Source: Maribacter sp. (GTDB lineage Bacteria > Bacteroidota > Bacteroidia > Flavobacteriales > Flavobacteriaceae). From it: a stretch of 53,067 nt of DNA. The stretch covers positions 1 to 53,067 of the forward strand of contig NZ_JADGES010000008.1 of assembly GCF_016744255.1 (NCBI RefSeq). Reading direction: 5' to 3'. Positions 9,323 through 18,549 of this stretch are shown here, piece after piece. A program made the position numbers and the translations under genes. Position 1 is the first letter of the stretch. The number at the start of each line of letters is the position of its first letter. The notes under the pieces are model-generated. The model worked only from the letters and a program-made list of their open reading frames with translations, was not told the origin of the DNA and searched no databases.

Positions 9323-10435
9323 TTAGTTTTTAGAAGCTTTTATTACAGCCAATTGCTCGGGAGTAATTGCTCCTCCATCAAAAAAAGAAATACCAGCAGC
9401 ACCATTGTCTTTCGCCATTTTAATAGCCAAACCTAACTCCTCTGGGGTCATAGGAGGAACATACACTCCTGTGTGCAAAGCAGTATTCTTTCCTTTTAAA
9501 TCTGCTACACCTTGTTTTGTAGCATACCCAATCCAATCTATTTCTTCATTATAAAAATTATTATAAATCATAGGTAAAACGGCATCTACATTCCATTTAT
9601 CCCAACGTTGGCGCACCATATGATCTGCCATTTCAGGATAAGGAAATACAGCTGCAGTTAATAGTTTTCCATTATCATGGGCGATTGTATAAGCCTCATT
9701 AACAATAGATTTTACCTTATTTAATCTAAAATTTTTCCACTCCATATCTATCGCTGGATCTTTAGAGTCTCTAGGATTCTTATGGTGTAGTTTTTCGAAT
9801 TCTGCTACACAAGTGTCACAATAACAAAAATCGAACCTTGGCAATTCCGTATTTTGAACTAAATCATATTTAGGAAGTAAACCTATGGGTAAGAAAATAT
9901 CTGAATATCGTATATAATCAAGGTGTACGCTTGCCACCCCTTCGACTTTCGCAAGCCCTTCTACTAAACTTAAAATATGACTTCTAGAATCTTCCCGAGT
10001 AGGGCACAGCCACTTGTAATACGTTACATAAGGAGGTTCATCATAACACGATTTTCCATCGCGACTAACCTGATACCATTCTGGATGTTGCTCTGCGATT
10101 TTATCTCCTGGACGATTAACCGTAAACATCCAAGCATGTACTTCTAAATTTTCTTCTTTAGCAAAAGGAACAATTTTAGTTAAAACCTGAGCATCTGCAT
10201 AAGTATTTATTAAAACGGCATCAATCCCATTAGCTTTATATTTTTTAAAATCTGCTCTATATGCCGAATCAGTCATTTCTTCGCTAGCAGTTATCCAGGT
10301 CCAGTATTTAAAATCTGCCTTCTTTTCTGCCTGATGTGTAATATCTTCTTTTTCCTTAGTTGTAGTTTTACAAGAAACACCAACAAATAAAAGGACGATG
10401 CTTATACCTATTTTAAAAAGTCTATTATTTATCAT
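9323..10435 (-). CDS. GHL10-type putative glycoside hydrolase lipoprotein
   Basis: Predicted TIM-barrel enzyme of the glycosyl-hydrolase-like 10 group (PF02638-like); activity is not established. The start at 10435 was chosen because it lies one base after the upstream stop codon and opens a clean lipoprotein signal ending VGVSC at Cys22; a longer version from 10471 would overlap the previous gene. Visible features are the barrel-strand motif HLDYIRYSD, a cysteine cluster CYCDTC in a stretch common in related barrel enzymes, DAVLPMIYNNF, and a final GISFFDGGAIT strand. It is sandwiched between a CBM9-like gene and GH92. Context predicts a role on a mannose- or HexNAc-containing glycan. Family moderately sure; function unknown. 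Confidence 0.8.
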   Translation of the reverse strand: MINNRLFKIGISIVLLFVGVSCKTTTKEKEDITHQAEKKADFKYWTWITASEEMTDSAYRADFKKYKANGIDAVLINTYADAQVLTKIVPFAKEENLEVHAWMFTVNRPGDKIAEQHPEWYQVSRDGKSCYDEPPYVTYYKWLCPTREDSRSHILSLVEGLAKVEGVASVHLDYIRYSDIFLPIGLLPKYDLVQNTELPRFDFCYCDTCVAEFEKLHHKNPRDSKDPAIDMEWKNFRLNKVKSIVNEAYTIAHDNGKLLTAAVFPYPEMADHMVRQRWDKWNVDAVLPMIYNNFYNEEIDWIGYATKQGVADLKGKNTALHTGVYVPPMTPEELGLAIKMAKDNGAAGISFFDGGAITPEQLAVIKASKN

Positions 10436-10436
10436 T

Positions 10437-11495
10437 CTACTGGGCTTTAAATTTTCCTTCGTTAGTAACACTTAATAATTTATTTGTAAAAGGGCTTTTT
10501 ACGGAGATTGTCCATCCAAATTCATACGTATGGATATCCGGTATTATATATTCCCCTAGAATTAACTTTCCTATTTTTAAATCTGCTTTGCCATCCTTAC
10601 TATAATTTCTGAACAACTGATATAAATACCATTTAATATGTTCATCCTTAGGAATTGTAAAAGATGTATTTACCCCTACTTCTTCTTCTGAAAAATAAAC
10701 ATAACCCCAATGTTCTGGTTCGTGCATATTAATGACTCCTTGTGGTGACCAAACCCAATTATTTTCGTGCAAAAAATTTCCCTTTTTATCTTTCTTTCTA
10801 GCGTACTTACCTTTATTAAGGCTAAAATCCCAGTTTACCCTAGAAAAATTAATCCGCCAAAATTCATTTTTAGGAATTTTAGTTTTTCCTCCTGGCTCCG
10901 TTACAAATGACCAAGGAATGGCTATTTCAACAGACCAACCTTTATCTATATCTGTTGGATTATTAAGTGTTCCTTGCACATGCACAGCAGATTGTAATCC
11001 TTTAAAATCCCAACCGCCTAATATCCTACCATTATTTCTATAAGGTTTAGACAAAAACAAATCCCAAATAGTATTTAAGGCATTCATTTCGTATTCGTAA
11101 TAATTATGAGTATCTCCTTCTGGATCTATAAAAATCTCAAAATCATTGTTATAAAAAATGATGGTATCCCTTTGTTTTAAAGAAGCCCAAACATGGGGTT
11201 CTTCTAATTGTGCAAAAAAGTAGAGATTAACATCATCCCAAAGCATTTTTACCTGTGTTTTGTACTTAGGTACTTTAACTCCTTCAATGTCTATAAAGGT
11301 ATTTGTCCATTTGGCTTTTTGCCAAGAAGATTCATCTGCCTTACCGTCTATGTTTATTTTACCTATAACCTTATTTGCTACATAAGACCTTGGTTCGTTT
11401 TGCGCTATTAAAAAAGCGCCGCCAACATAGAGTAAGAATAATAAAAAAGCAATTAATTTTTTTTTAGTTAAAGATGGACTAAACATAGATATCAT
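10437..11495 (-). CDS. Secreted CBM9-like carbohydrate-binding protein
   Basis: About 352 residues with a Sec signal peptide (KKKLIAFLLFLLYVGGAF...AQ) followed by a CBM9-like beta-sandwich (PF06452-type). The family pattern is visible: IDGKADESSWQKA near the start, then VKMLWDDVNLYFFAQLEEP, NNDFEIFIDPEGD, and GWSVEIAIPWSF. Stand-alone proteins of this type accompany glycosidases in Bacteroidota sugar loci, but their job is unclear. The start at 11495 sits one base after the GH130 stop and is preferred over an upstream alternative that would overlap it. It is tightly coupled to GH130 and to the GHL10-type gene. It could present glycan to the GHL10 enzyme; that is inference. Confidence 0.82.
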   Translation of the reverse strand: MISMFSPSLTKKKLIAFLLFLLYVGGAFLIAQNEPRSYVANKVIGKINIDGKADESSWQKAKWTNTFIDIEGVKVPKYKTQVKMLWDDVNLYFFAQLEEPHVWASLKQRDTIIFYNNDFEIFIDPEGDTHNYYEYEMNALNTIWDLFLSKPYRNNGRILGGWDFKGLQSAVHVQGTLNNPTDIDKGWSVEIAIPWSFVTEPGGKTKIPKNEFWRINFSRVNWDFSLNKGKYARKKDKKGNFLHENNWVWSPQGVINMHEPEHWGYVYFSEEEVGVNTSFTIPKDEHIKWYLYQLFRNYSKDGKADLKIGKLILGEYIIPDIHTYEFGWTISVKSPFTNKLLSVTNEGKFKAQ

Positions 11496-11496
11496 T

Positions 11497-12462
11497 TTAA
11501 ATACTATTTTCTTTAGTAAAGGCAATAACCTCTGATAATTTTCCGAAAGCTAATCCTACTACCGTATCTGCGGCACCATAATATACTGCCAACTTATCTT
11601 CTTCTACAGAATGAAGAGCTGCACATGGAAAAACAACATTAGGAACATCACCTACACACTCATATATCTCCTGAGGAGCTAACAAATATGGTTTGGTTCT
11701 ATATGTAACCTTACTAGGGTTGTTTTTATCTAAGATGGCGGCACCCATAGAGTATCGAAACCCGTTACAGGTATGTATTACACCATGATAAAGCATTAAC
11801 CAACCTTCTTCTATTGGTATAGGAATAGGCCCTGCTCCAATTTTAGTGCATTGCCAAGCGCTTTCTGGAAAAGGAGTAACCTTCATAACACAGCGGTGCT
11901 CTCCCCAATATTTCATATCAGGGCTAAAACTTACATATATGTCTCCAAAAGGAGTATGCCCATTATCACTTGGTCTACTTAACATAGCATATTTTCCATC
12001 GATTTTCTCTGGAAATAAAACACCATTCCTGTTAAAAGGCAAAAATGCATTTTCACACTGAAAAAATTCTTTAAAATCGAAGGTATATCCAATTCCGATA
12101 GTAGGTCCATGATACCCATTACACCAGGTAATCCAATATCTATCTTCTATAAAAGTAACTCGCGGGTCATATTTATAGTCAGATTCAATCATACTTGTAT
12201 TTCCCTCTCCAAAATTAATGGGCTGGTGATTAATATCCCAATGAATACCATCTTTACTAAATCCTGCAAAGATGTTCATTTGCACTGCTTTATTATCGCA
12301 CCTAAACACACCTGCATAACCATCTTTAAAAGGCACAACGGCACTATTAAAGATACTGTTTGATGTTGGTATAGCATCTCTTTTAATTATAGGGTTACTA
12401 GCATAGCGCCACATTACATCTGTACACCCATCTGGTTTTTCTTGCCAAGGAATTGTATTCAC
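11497..12462 (-). CDS. GH130 beta-mannoside phosphorylase
   Basis: Cytoplasmic phosphorylase (no signal peptide, 321 residues) that splits a beta-mannoside with phosphate to give mannose-1-phosphate. The N-terminus [10 protein letters not shown] and the segment [19 protein letters not shown] are typical of the group containing Man-beta-1,4-GlcNAc phosphorylases. The conserved acid is Asp99 in YDPRV. The motifs [11 protein letters not shown] and GWLMLYHGV belong to the five-bladed propeller core. The start codon is GTG (CAC at 12460-12462), chosen because the conserved N-terminus begins there. With GH92 and GH20 next to it, N-glycan core disaccharide is the best substrate guess; mannooligosaccharide phosphorylase is the alternative. 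Confidence 0.92.
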   Translation of the reverse strand: MNTIPWQEKPDGCTDVMWRYASNPIIKRDAIPTSNSIFNSAVVPFKDGYAGVFRCDNKAVQMNIFAGFSKDGIHWDINHQPINFGEGNTSMIESDYKYDPRVTFIEDRYWITWCNGYHGPTIGIGYTFDFKEFFQCENAFLPFNRNGVLFPEKIDGKYAMLSRPSDNGHTPFGDIYVSFSPDMKYWGEHRCVMKVTPFPESAWQCTKIGAGPIPIPIEEGWLMLYHGVIHTCNGFRYSMGAAILDKNNPSKVTYRTKPYLLAPQEIYECVGDVPNVVFPCAALHSVEEDKLAVYYGAADTVVGLAFGKLSEVIAFTKENSI

Positions 12463-12495
12463 TTTTTTGTATTTTAAAATTATAATTTACGCATT

Positions 12496-14373
12496 TTAAT
12501 TGGGTATTTTCCTAACTCTATCTAACCATGTAAATTTTAATATCAAGGAAGTAATTAAGAAAACAGCTAAAGATATACATGTTTTAGGGTAATCGCGTAT
12601 CACAAAGTATATTGGCATTACAATCATACTAGATTGCCATATAATTCCGATAAGAGAGTTCATCATATCCAACCCAAAATCTGTATTCTTTTTAAAATTA
12701 TCATCTTCTAATTTCAGAGCTTTATAAATAGGATTCCACCAACCCCAAGGGCGAACGTCTTTATAAAAATTCTTAAGTACCGACATATCTGTAGGCTTGG
12801 TTAAAAGTGTCCCCAAAAAGGAACCCAAAAGAGAAACTCCAAAAATGATTGGGAATAAATAAATAGCATGAATATGAGTTAGATCATACCAAAGTGTTCC
12901 TTCAATAAAATTAGCTTTATTTTGACCTAAACCAAACTGCAACGTTGCAATTACCAAACCAGAAAACATACCCCAAAAATAACCCCAACCATTAAAACGC
13001 CACCATATCCATTTTAAAAAATTAGCCGCAACATAACCCCCATATAAGGAACTTGTTATCCATAAAGTTAAAGAGTTTATAGAATCGGCAAAGAACCCCA
13101 TGACTACACCTAAACCAACTACAGCAAAAGAAGCCAAATAACTTACTTTTATATAGTGATTTTGACTTGCCTCTGGCTTAAAATATTTTTTATAAATATC
13201 ATTTACAATATAAGCAGGCCCCGCATTTACGAAAGCCGAAAAAGTGGACATAAAAGCGGCAAGCAAGCCTGCTAAGAGAAGACCTTTTATACCTACAGGA
13301 ATATGATTATTAATTACTTTAGGTAAAATAACCTCCAGATCTGCACCAGTTAAATTAGGGTTTGCAGCCATTTCTGGCCCAAGAAACACCAAGGCGATTA
13401 CCACAATACCAGATATTAGCAAATATCTTGGTATAAACAATATTAAGTTGGTAAAACCACCCATATAAGCAGCTTCTTTAACAGACTTGGTAGATAAAAT
13501 ACGTTGCAAGTCATAACTAGGCGTTGGACCAGCAACACTAGCAAAAAATCCTTTAAAAAGAGACATTCCTATTAGGGCTCCAAACATTTTGTACCCTTCA
13601 GAATCTATTAAATTATTAAAGGCCTGAAACTTAAGACTCCAATGAGGTTCCAACTCTGCTCCAAAAAAAACATTTCTCCACTCTGTAGATATAATCGCAT
13701 CTATTTCTACATCCGAAATCGCTACAAATGCGTACCCAGCAACTAAAATACCTGCAATTACCATTATAACATATTGCAATACTTCCGTTGCAACCACAGA
13801 AAACATACCTCCTTTAATGGTGTAAATTGTGGTAAGAAATATAATTATTAAAGCATAAGATTGCTCCGAACTTAATAACATTACATCACCAATTTCCAGC
13901 GCAATATCCCATGGCAAAATTACTGTCATGAATTTCCCTACACCTTCAAAAAAATAAGCAATAAACCCTATTGCTGCAACTACAGCAAAAACTGCTACTA
14001 TACTATGCGATGCCCTACCTGCTTTACCGTCACCAAAACGCGTTAATATCCACTCAGACCCCGTCATAATATTAGACCGCCTAATCCAAACAGCCAAGAA
14101 CATCATTACAAAAATCTGATTCCATACTGGCCAAAGCCACATAAACATAAAACTTTTTGCGCCATAAAGAAAAAGCAACCCAACCATCCAAGCAGTTCCA
14201 GAAACATCAAACATTCCAGAACCATTACTTAAACCTAAGTAGTACCACTTTATATTATTACCTCCTAAAAAATAAGCCTTTAACCCTTTAGATGCTTTTT
14301 TAGAAACCCAAATACCAACTACTAAAGTTAAAAGTACATATAGTACTATTATCGATACATCGATTATATTCAT
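12496..14373 (-). CDS. Sodium:solute symporter (SSS/SLC5 family)
   Basis: Inner-membrane sodium-coupled transporter of 625 residues with about 14 hydrophobic segments. The N-terminus VGIWVSKKASKGLKAYFLGG and the following SNGSGMFDVSGTAWMVG are the classic first helices of sugar-type SSS proteins, and LLAGLLAAFMSTFSAFVNAG matches the sodium-site helix region. It is the first gene of the minus-strand operon and lies 33 bp before GH130. This placement suggests it imports the disaccharide that GH130 cleaves, for example Man-beta-1,4-GlcNAc. It is divergent from a LytS/LytTR pair, which could control it. Family is certain; substrate inferred from context. Confidence 0.93.
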   Translation of the reverse strand: MNIIDVSIIVLYVLLTLVVGIWVSKKASKGLKAYFLGGNNIKWYYLGLSNGSGMFDVSGTAWMVGLLFLYGAKSFMFMWLWPVWNQIFVMMFLAVWIRRSNIMTGSEWILTRFGDGKAGRASHSIVAVFAVVAAIGFIAYFFEGVGKFMTVILPWDIALEIGDVMLLSSEQSYALIIIFLTTIYTIKGGMFSVVATEVLQYVIMVIAGILVAGYAFVAISDVEIDAIISTEWRNVFFGAELEPHWSLKFQAFNNLIDSEGYKMFGALIGMSLFKGFFASVAGPTPSYDLQRILSTKSVKEAAYMGGFTNLILFIPRYLLISGIVVIALVFLGPEMAANPNLTGADLEVILPKVINNHIPVGIKGLLLAGLLAAFMSTFSAFVNAGPAYIVNDIYKKYFKPEASQNHYIKVSYLASFAVVGLGVVMGFFADSINSLTLWITSSLYGGYVAANFLKWIWWRFNGWGYFWGMFSGLVIATLQFGLGQNKANFIEGTLWYDLTHIHAIYLFPIIFGVSLLGSFLGTLLTKPTDMSVLKNFYKDVRPWGWWNPIYKALKLEDDNFKKNTDFGLDMMNSLIGIIWQSSMIVMPIYFVIRDYPKTCISLAVFLITSLILKFTWLDRVRKIPN

Positions 14374-14559
14374 TCCTTATGTACTTTAAATTTGTTATTA
14401 CTCTTTTTCATTACTTTAGCATCAGATGAAATTCAAAACAAAGCATCTATACCTATTGTAATTATAAATGTGACTATTTTTACAATCAAAGAGAATATTA
14501 TTAGACCAACAACTTTGCTCTAGAGCTAAACGTCAAGTAAACCAATTTTACTACTGCCT

Positions 14560-15645
14560 ATGCCTGCCCATAATAATTTAGAAGGATTCCTGAAAGAAAC
14601 TCCCTATAAGAACTATAATATTAACTACAAGCACCATATTGCTTTTTGGTTAATATATGTGGCTTTTAATGTTTTAAGGTGGTGGGGTATACATCATGAC
14701 TTATTGTATTCATTAAAAACTAATTTAATTGGTTTCCCCATACACATGGCATTGGCTTATTTTAACGTGTATTATCTAATGCCAAAATTTGTATATGCTA
14801 GAAAATACTTTGCATATGCAGTAATGGTACTATTAGTTCTCTTTATAATGCTGATATTAAAATATAGTCTTACCTACACCTTAGTTAGTACTAATGTTTT
14901 TCCAGAAGGACCCTCTGACCAAGGCGGTTTTACCCTTACTTATGCCATTACCACCATGCTAGGAGAGTTCTATGTTGTATCTTTTGTAACCGCAATTAAA
15001 ATTACAATAGATTGGCTTAAAGAAAGTAGCAAATTACATGACTTAGAAAAAAGACAATTAACCACCGAATTAAAATTTTTACGCTCCCAAGTATCCCCAC
15101 ATTTTTTCTTTAACACACTTAATAACATTTATTCTTTAACTTTAGAAAAATCGGACAGAGCTCCACAGGTAGTATTAAAACTATCCGAATTAATGCGTTA
15201 TTTGCTCTATGCCACTAATAAAAGAAGACAAGACCTTACGTTAGAGATAGAATGTATTCAAAATTATATAGATTTAGAAAGAATCCGATTTGATGATTCT
15301 CTAGAAATAGATATGAGTATTTCAGGAAGTTTAGAAAATCATACTATTGCTCCCATGTTACTAGTTCCTTTAATAGAAAATTGTTTTAAACACGGGGCCA
15401 GTAAAAACATTGGTAAAATGCATATTAATATCGAGATTAAAGTTGAAAATGATTTTTTATACTTTAGCGTAATAAACACCATACCTGAAAAAAACAAAAA
15501 CAATATAATTCCTACAAGGAGCGGAGGAATCGGTCTTTCTAATGTAAAAAAGAGGTTAGAATTGGGTTATGGTCGTAAAGATTATGATCTTTCTATTTTT
15601 GAAAAGGAAAATATGTTTCACGCTATTCTTAAGCTTAAAGTATGA
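14560..15645 (+). CDS. LytS-type sensor histidine kinase (His_kinase family)
   Basis: Membrane sensor kinase of 361 residues. About four hydrophobic segments lie in residues 28-150 with short loops and no evident periplasmic sensor domain. The kinase core of the PF06580 type follows, with phospho-acceptor His181 in QVSPHFFFNTLNN, the N-box-like PLIENCFKHG, and the glycine-rich GGIGLSNVKKRLEL. It overlaps the response regulator by 4 bp (ATGA), so the two are translationally coupled. It is divergent from the symporter/GH130 operon with 186 bp between. By analogy with the E. coli YpdAB and BtsSR pairs, which control transporters, it may regulate that operon. The signal is unknown. Confidence 0.92.
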   Translation: MPAHNNLEGFLKETPYKNYNINYKHHIAFWLIYVAFNVLRWWGIHHDLLYSLKTNLIGFPIHMALAYFNVYYLMPKFVYARKYFAYAVMVLLVLFIMLILKYSLTYTLVSTNVFPEGPSDQGGFTLTYAITTMLGEFYVVSFVTAIKITIDWLKESSKLHDLEKRQLTTELKFLRSQVSPHFFFNTLNNIYSLTLEKSDRAPQVVLKLSELMRYLLYATNKRRQDLTLEIECIQNYIDLERIRFDDSLEIDMSISGSLENHTIAPMLLVPLIENCFKHGASKNIGKMHINIEIKVENDFLYFSVINTIPEKNKNNIIPTRSGGIGLSNVKKRLELGYGRKDYDLSIFEKENMFHAILKLKV

Positions 15646-16361
15646 CTAAATTAAAGGCAATAATTATTGATGACGAGCCATTAGCTATTAATGTTCTAAA
15701 AAACTATATATCACAAGTAAAAGAACTAGAGCTAGAAAAAACCTTTTCTAACGCTATAGATGCCTCCTCTTTTTTACAGAACAACGAAATAGATTTAATT
15801 TTTCTAGATATTAACATGCCTATTTTAGATGGTCTAGAGTTCTTACAGAGCTTAAACACAGTGCCTATGGTAGTTATTACTACGGCACATGAAAAATATG
15901 CTCTTAAAAGTTTTGAATTACAGGCTATAGACTATCTAGTAAAACCTATTCCGTTTCCTCGATTTTTAAAAGCTGTACACAGAATATTATCTCTAAAACA
16001 AGGAATAACAAAACCCGATCACAATAGCACTTCTGAAAAACGAAGCATATTTGTTAAAGTCGACAAAAAGAAAATGCAAAAAGTGTATCTAGACGAGATT
16101 GTCGTTATAGAGAGTTTAAAAGATTACATACGTATTAAAACGACTTCCGCAAAATACATTGTACATAAAACCTTAGGTAGTTTTACAGATGAACTACCTT
16201 CTGATAAATTTATTAGAATCCACCGTTCGTATACTATTGCTATAGACAAAGTAAATACTGTTGAGGGTAATAGCGTAGAAATTGATGGTATTCGTTATAC
16301 CATTGGAAGAAGCTACATTGCCGAAGTAAAAGAAATAATATTAAATAATTCTATAGATTAA
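15642..16361 (+). CDS. LytTR-family response regulator
   Basis: DNA-binding partner of the preceding kinase, 239 residues. The receiver domain (1 to about 120) shows the acidic pair Asp10-Asp11 (IIDDEP), phospho-acceptor Asp56 (LIFLDINMPILDG), the conserved Thr in VVITTAHE and Lys in YLVKPIPF. A LytTR domain follows (about 135-235), recognisable by IFVKVDKKK, VVIESLKDYIRI, and FIRIHRSYTIA. The start overlaps the kinase stop. LytTR proteins bind paired 9-bp direct repeats. I could not pick out a convincing pair in the 14374-14559 intergenic region by eye, so the target remains open. Confidence 0.94.
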   Translation: MTKLKAIIIDDEPLAINVLKNYISQVKELELEKTFSNAIDASSFLQNNEIDLIFLDINMPILDGLEFLQSLNTVPMVVITTAHEKYALKSFELQAIDYLVKPIPFPRFLKAVHRILSLKQGITKPDHNSTSEKRSIFVKVDKKKMQKVYLDEIVVIESLKDYIRIKTTSAKYIVHKTLGSFTDELPSDKFIRIHRSYTIAIDKVNTVEGNSVEIDGIRYTIGRSYIAEVKEIILNNSID

Positions 16362-16413
16362 TTCTCTACTGAAGATACAGGTCTAATATATTTTTTAATT
16401 ATTTTTCTATTCC

Positions 16414-16421
16414 TAGTTTTG
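16414..16421 (+). promoter_or_regulatory. Bacteroidota -7 box before trmN6
   Basis: TAGTTTTG fits the TAnnTTTG consensus and lies 17 bases before the ATG at 16438. No clear TTG -33 box is visible at the right distance, so this is a moderate call. Confidence 0.45.
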
Positions 16422-16437
16422 CCTCAATTTTAAAATT

Positions 16438-17172
16438 ATGAACAAACCCTTCTCGTTTAAACAATTTACAATGCAACAAGATCGTTGCGCCATGAAAATC
16501 GGGACCGATGGCGTTCTTTTAGGTGCTTGGACAACTGTAAACCCAAACTCCTATTCTATTTTAGATATTGGCGCAGGCACAGGGGTTATTTCGCTTATGC
16601 TAGCTCAACGTAGTTCTGCTGAAAATATAGAGGCAATAGAATTAGATGGCGATGCATTTGAGCAATGCACAGAGAATTTTGAAAATTCCCCTTGGGGAGA
16701 CCGCCTTTTTTGTTTTCATGCTGGTTTCGATGAATTTGTTGATGAATATACGGAAGAAGAACCTGAAGAATCTGAATTATACCATGTAATAGTATCTAAC
16801 CCTCCATTCCACATAGAAGAAGTTGCCAGCGGAGATAACGCTAGAGATACAGCCAGACAAAACACCTCCTTACCTTTTAATGAGTTAGTCGAAGGTGTCT
16901 CTAAATTACTAACAAAAGACGGTTCTTTTAACACCATTATACCATTTAAAGAAGAAACAAATTTCCTTACCCTTGCTGAAAAATTTGGTTTATTTCCTAA
17001 AAGAATAACAAGAGTTAAAGGAAATCCTAGCAACGAAATAAAAAGAAGTCTTTTAGAATTTACTTTTAGCAAAGCAAAAATTTCTATAAACGAATTGGTT
17101 ATAGAAAAGGAAAGACACCAATATACTAATGCTTACAAAAAGCTAACTAAGGATTTTTATTTAAAAATGTAA
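16438..17172 (+). CDS. trmN6: tRNA1(Val) (adenine37-N6)-methyltransferase
   Basis: SAM-dependent methyltransferase of 244 residues related to E. coli YfiC/TrmN6, which methylates N6 of A37 in valine tRNA. The N-terminal FKQFTMQQDRCAMKIGTDGV is typical of this family. The SAM motif is DIGAGTG (residues 43-49), and the adenine-methyltransferase motif NPPF is at 121-124 (IVSNPPFHIEE). A -7 box TAGTTTTG at 16414-16421 lies 17 bp before the start, implying a very short leader. It is separate from the two-component pair upstream by 76 bp. Distinct from 16S/23S base methyltransferases by the N-terminal signature. Confidence 0.88.
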   Translation: MNKPFSFKQFTMQQDRCAMKIGTDGVLLGAWTTVNPNSYSILDIGAGTGVISLMLAQRSSAENIEAIELDGDAFEQCTENFENSPWGDRLFCFHAGFDEFVDEYTEEEPEESELYHVIVSNPPFHIEEVASGDNARDTARQNTSLPFNELVEGVSKLLTKDGSFNTIIPFKEETNFLTLAEKFGLFPKRITRVKGNPSNEIKRSLLEFTFSKAKISINELVIEKERHQYTNAYKKLTKDFYLKM

Positions 17173-17182
17173 CTAAGTGCGA

Positions 17183-17213
17183 TTGTAATCTTATATTTCT
17201 TTATATATCTTTG
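17183..17213 (+). promoter_or_regulatory. Bacteroidota promoter of the acyl-CoA dehydrogenase gene
   Basis: A -33 TTG at 17183-17185 and a -7 TATCTTTG at 17206-17213 are 20 bases apart, matching the Bacteroidota major sigma pattern. Transcription should begin near 17220, shortly before the ATG at 17232. This argues against translation starting upstream of 17232. Confidence 0.7.
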
Positions 17214-17231
17214 GTAGAAATCCATTGTATT

Positions 17232-18410
17232 ATGAAACCAGATTTATTTGAAGCTCCCGATTATTACAATTTAGATGATTTACTTTCTGAAGAACACATT
17301 TTGGTTCGCGATGCTGCGCGCCAATGGGTAAAAAGAGACGTTTCTCCCATTATAGAAGAATATGCTCAAAAAGCAGAATTTCCAAATCAAATTATAAAAG
17401 GCTTGGCAGAAGTAGGTGCTTTTGGCCCTTACATTCCTATGGAATATGGTGGTGCCGGATTAGACCAAATTAGTTATGGCTTAATAATGCAAGAAATTGA
17501 ACGTGGGGATAGTGGTGTACGTTCTACAGCCTCAGTACAATCTTCCTTGGTTATGTATCCTATCTATACATACGGAAACGAAGAACAAAGAAAAAAATAC
17601 CTTCCTAAACTAGCTACAGGAGAAATGATGGGTTGTTTTGGTTTAACAGAACCCAATCATGGATCTAACCCCAGTGGTATGGAAACTAAATTTAAAGATA
17701 TGGGTGACCACTATCTTTTAAACGGCGCCAAACTTTGGATATCGAATTCTCCCTTTGCCGATATTGCTGTAGTTTGGGCTAAAAATGAAGAAGGCAGAAT
17801 TCATGGTCTTATTGTAGAACGAGGAATGGAGGGTTTTACCACCCCGACCACACATAACAAATGGTCCTTACGAGCTTCTGCAACTGGTGAATTAATATTC
17901 GATAATGTAAAAGTTCCTAAAGAAAATCTACTCCCAAATAAATCGGGCTTAGGAGCTCCATTAGGTTGTCTAGATTCCGCCCGTTTTGGGATTGCTTGGG
18001 GAGCTATTGGTGCTGCAATGGATTGTTATGACACTGCTTTACGTTATGCTAAAGAACGCATACAATTTGGCAAACCTATTGCTGCCACCCAATTACAACA
18101 AAAGAAATTAGCCGAAATGATTACCGAAATAACCAAAGCGCAGTTACTTGCTTTTAGGTTAGGGCAACTAAAAAATGAAGGTAAAGCTACCTCTGCTCAA
18201 ATATCTATGGCCAAACGTAATAATGTAGACATGGCTATTAAAATTGCTAGAGAAGCAAGGCAGGTATTAGGAGGCATGGGAATTACGGGAGAATACAGCA
18301 TTATGCGCCATATGATGAATCTAGAAAGTGTTATTACCTATGAAGGCACACACGATATACATTTACTAATTACCGGAGCAGATATAACGGGTTTATCCGC
18401 TTTTAAATAA
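17232..18410 (+). CDS. gcdH: Glutaryl-CoA dehydrogenase-like acyl-CoA dehydrogenase
   Basis: FAD-dependent oxidation of an acyl-CoA, most likely glutaryl-CoA to crotonyl-CoA plus CO2 in lysine/tryptophan breakdown. The start at 17232 gives 392 residues, and a promoter -7 box overlaps any longer start. The segment RSTASVQSSLVMYPIYTYG is close to the glutaryl-CoA dehydrogenase pattern, including the Arg (Arg97) that contacts the substrate carboxylate. FGLTEPNHGSNPSGM is the FAD-region signature, and the catalytic base is Glu371 in YEGTHDIHLLITGADITG. Length equals the family's. A strong terminator follows at 18518. Other acyl-CoA dehydrogenases are possible, but the motif set favours this one. 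Confidence 0.88.
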   Translation: MKPDLFEAPDYYNLDDLLSEEHILVRDAARQWVKRDVSPIIEEYAQKAEFPNQIIKGLAEVGAFGPYIPMEYGGAGLDQISYGLIMQEIERGDSGVRSTASVQSSLVMYPIYTYGNEEQRKKYLPKLATGEMMGCFGLTEPNHGSNPSGMETKFKDMGDHYLLNGAKLWISNSPFADIAVVWAKNEEGRIHGLIVERGMEGFTTPTTHNKWSLRASATGELIFDNVKVPKENLLPNKSGLGAPLGCLDSARFGIAWGAIGAAMDCYDTALRYAKERIQFGKPIAATQLQQKKLAEMITEITKAQLLAFRLGQLKNEGKATSAQISMAKRNNVDMAIKIAREARQVLGGMGITGEYSIMRHMMNLESVITYEGTHDIHLLITGADITGLSAFK

Positions 18411-18517
18411 GCTTAACTTAAGCCTCATAATATGTTAACATCTCTAGGCTAACTAGCGATTACTTTTACAGCGTCCTATTTTAGGAAACGTTCTTGTATT
18501 TTTGAGTTAGCTAGTTT

Positions 18518-18545
18518 AAACCGATGGAAACGTCGGTTTTTTTTT
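18518..18545 (+). terminator. Rho-independent terminator after gcdH
   Basis: Stem AAACCGA (18518-18524) pairs with TCGGTTT (18533-18539) around an 8-base loop and runs into nine T. It separates the dehydrogenase from the convergent GH1 gene. Confidence 0.75.
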
Positions 18546-18549
18546 GTTT

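Noticed and set aside
10436-10471. Longer start for the GHL10-type gene
   Set aside because: It would overlap the previous gene and bury the signal peptide; the ATG at 10435 opens a clean lipoprotein signal.
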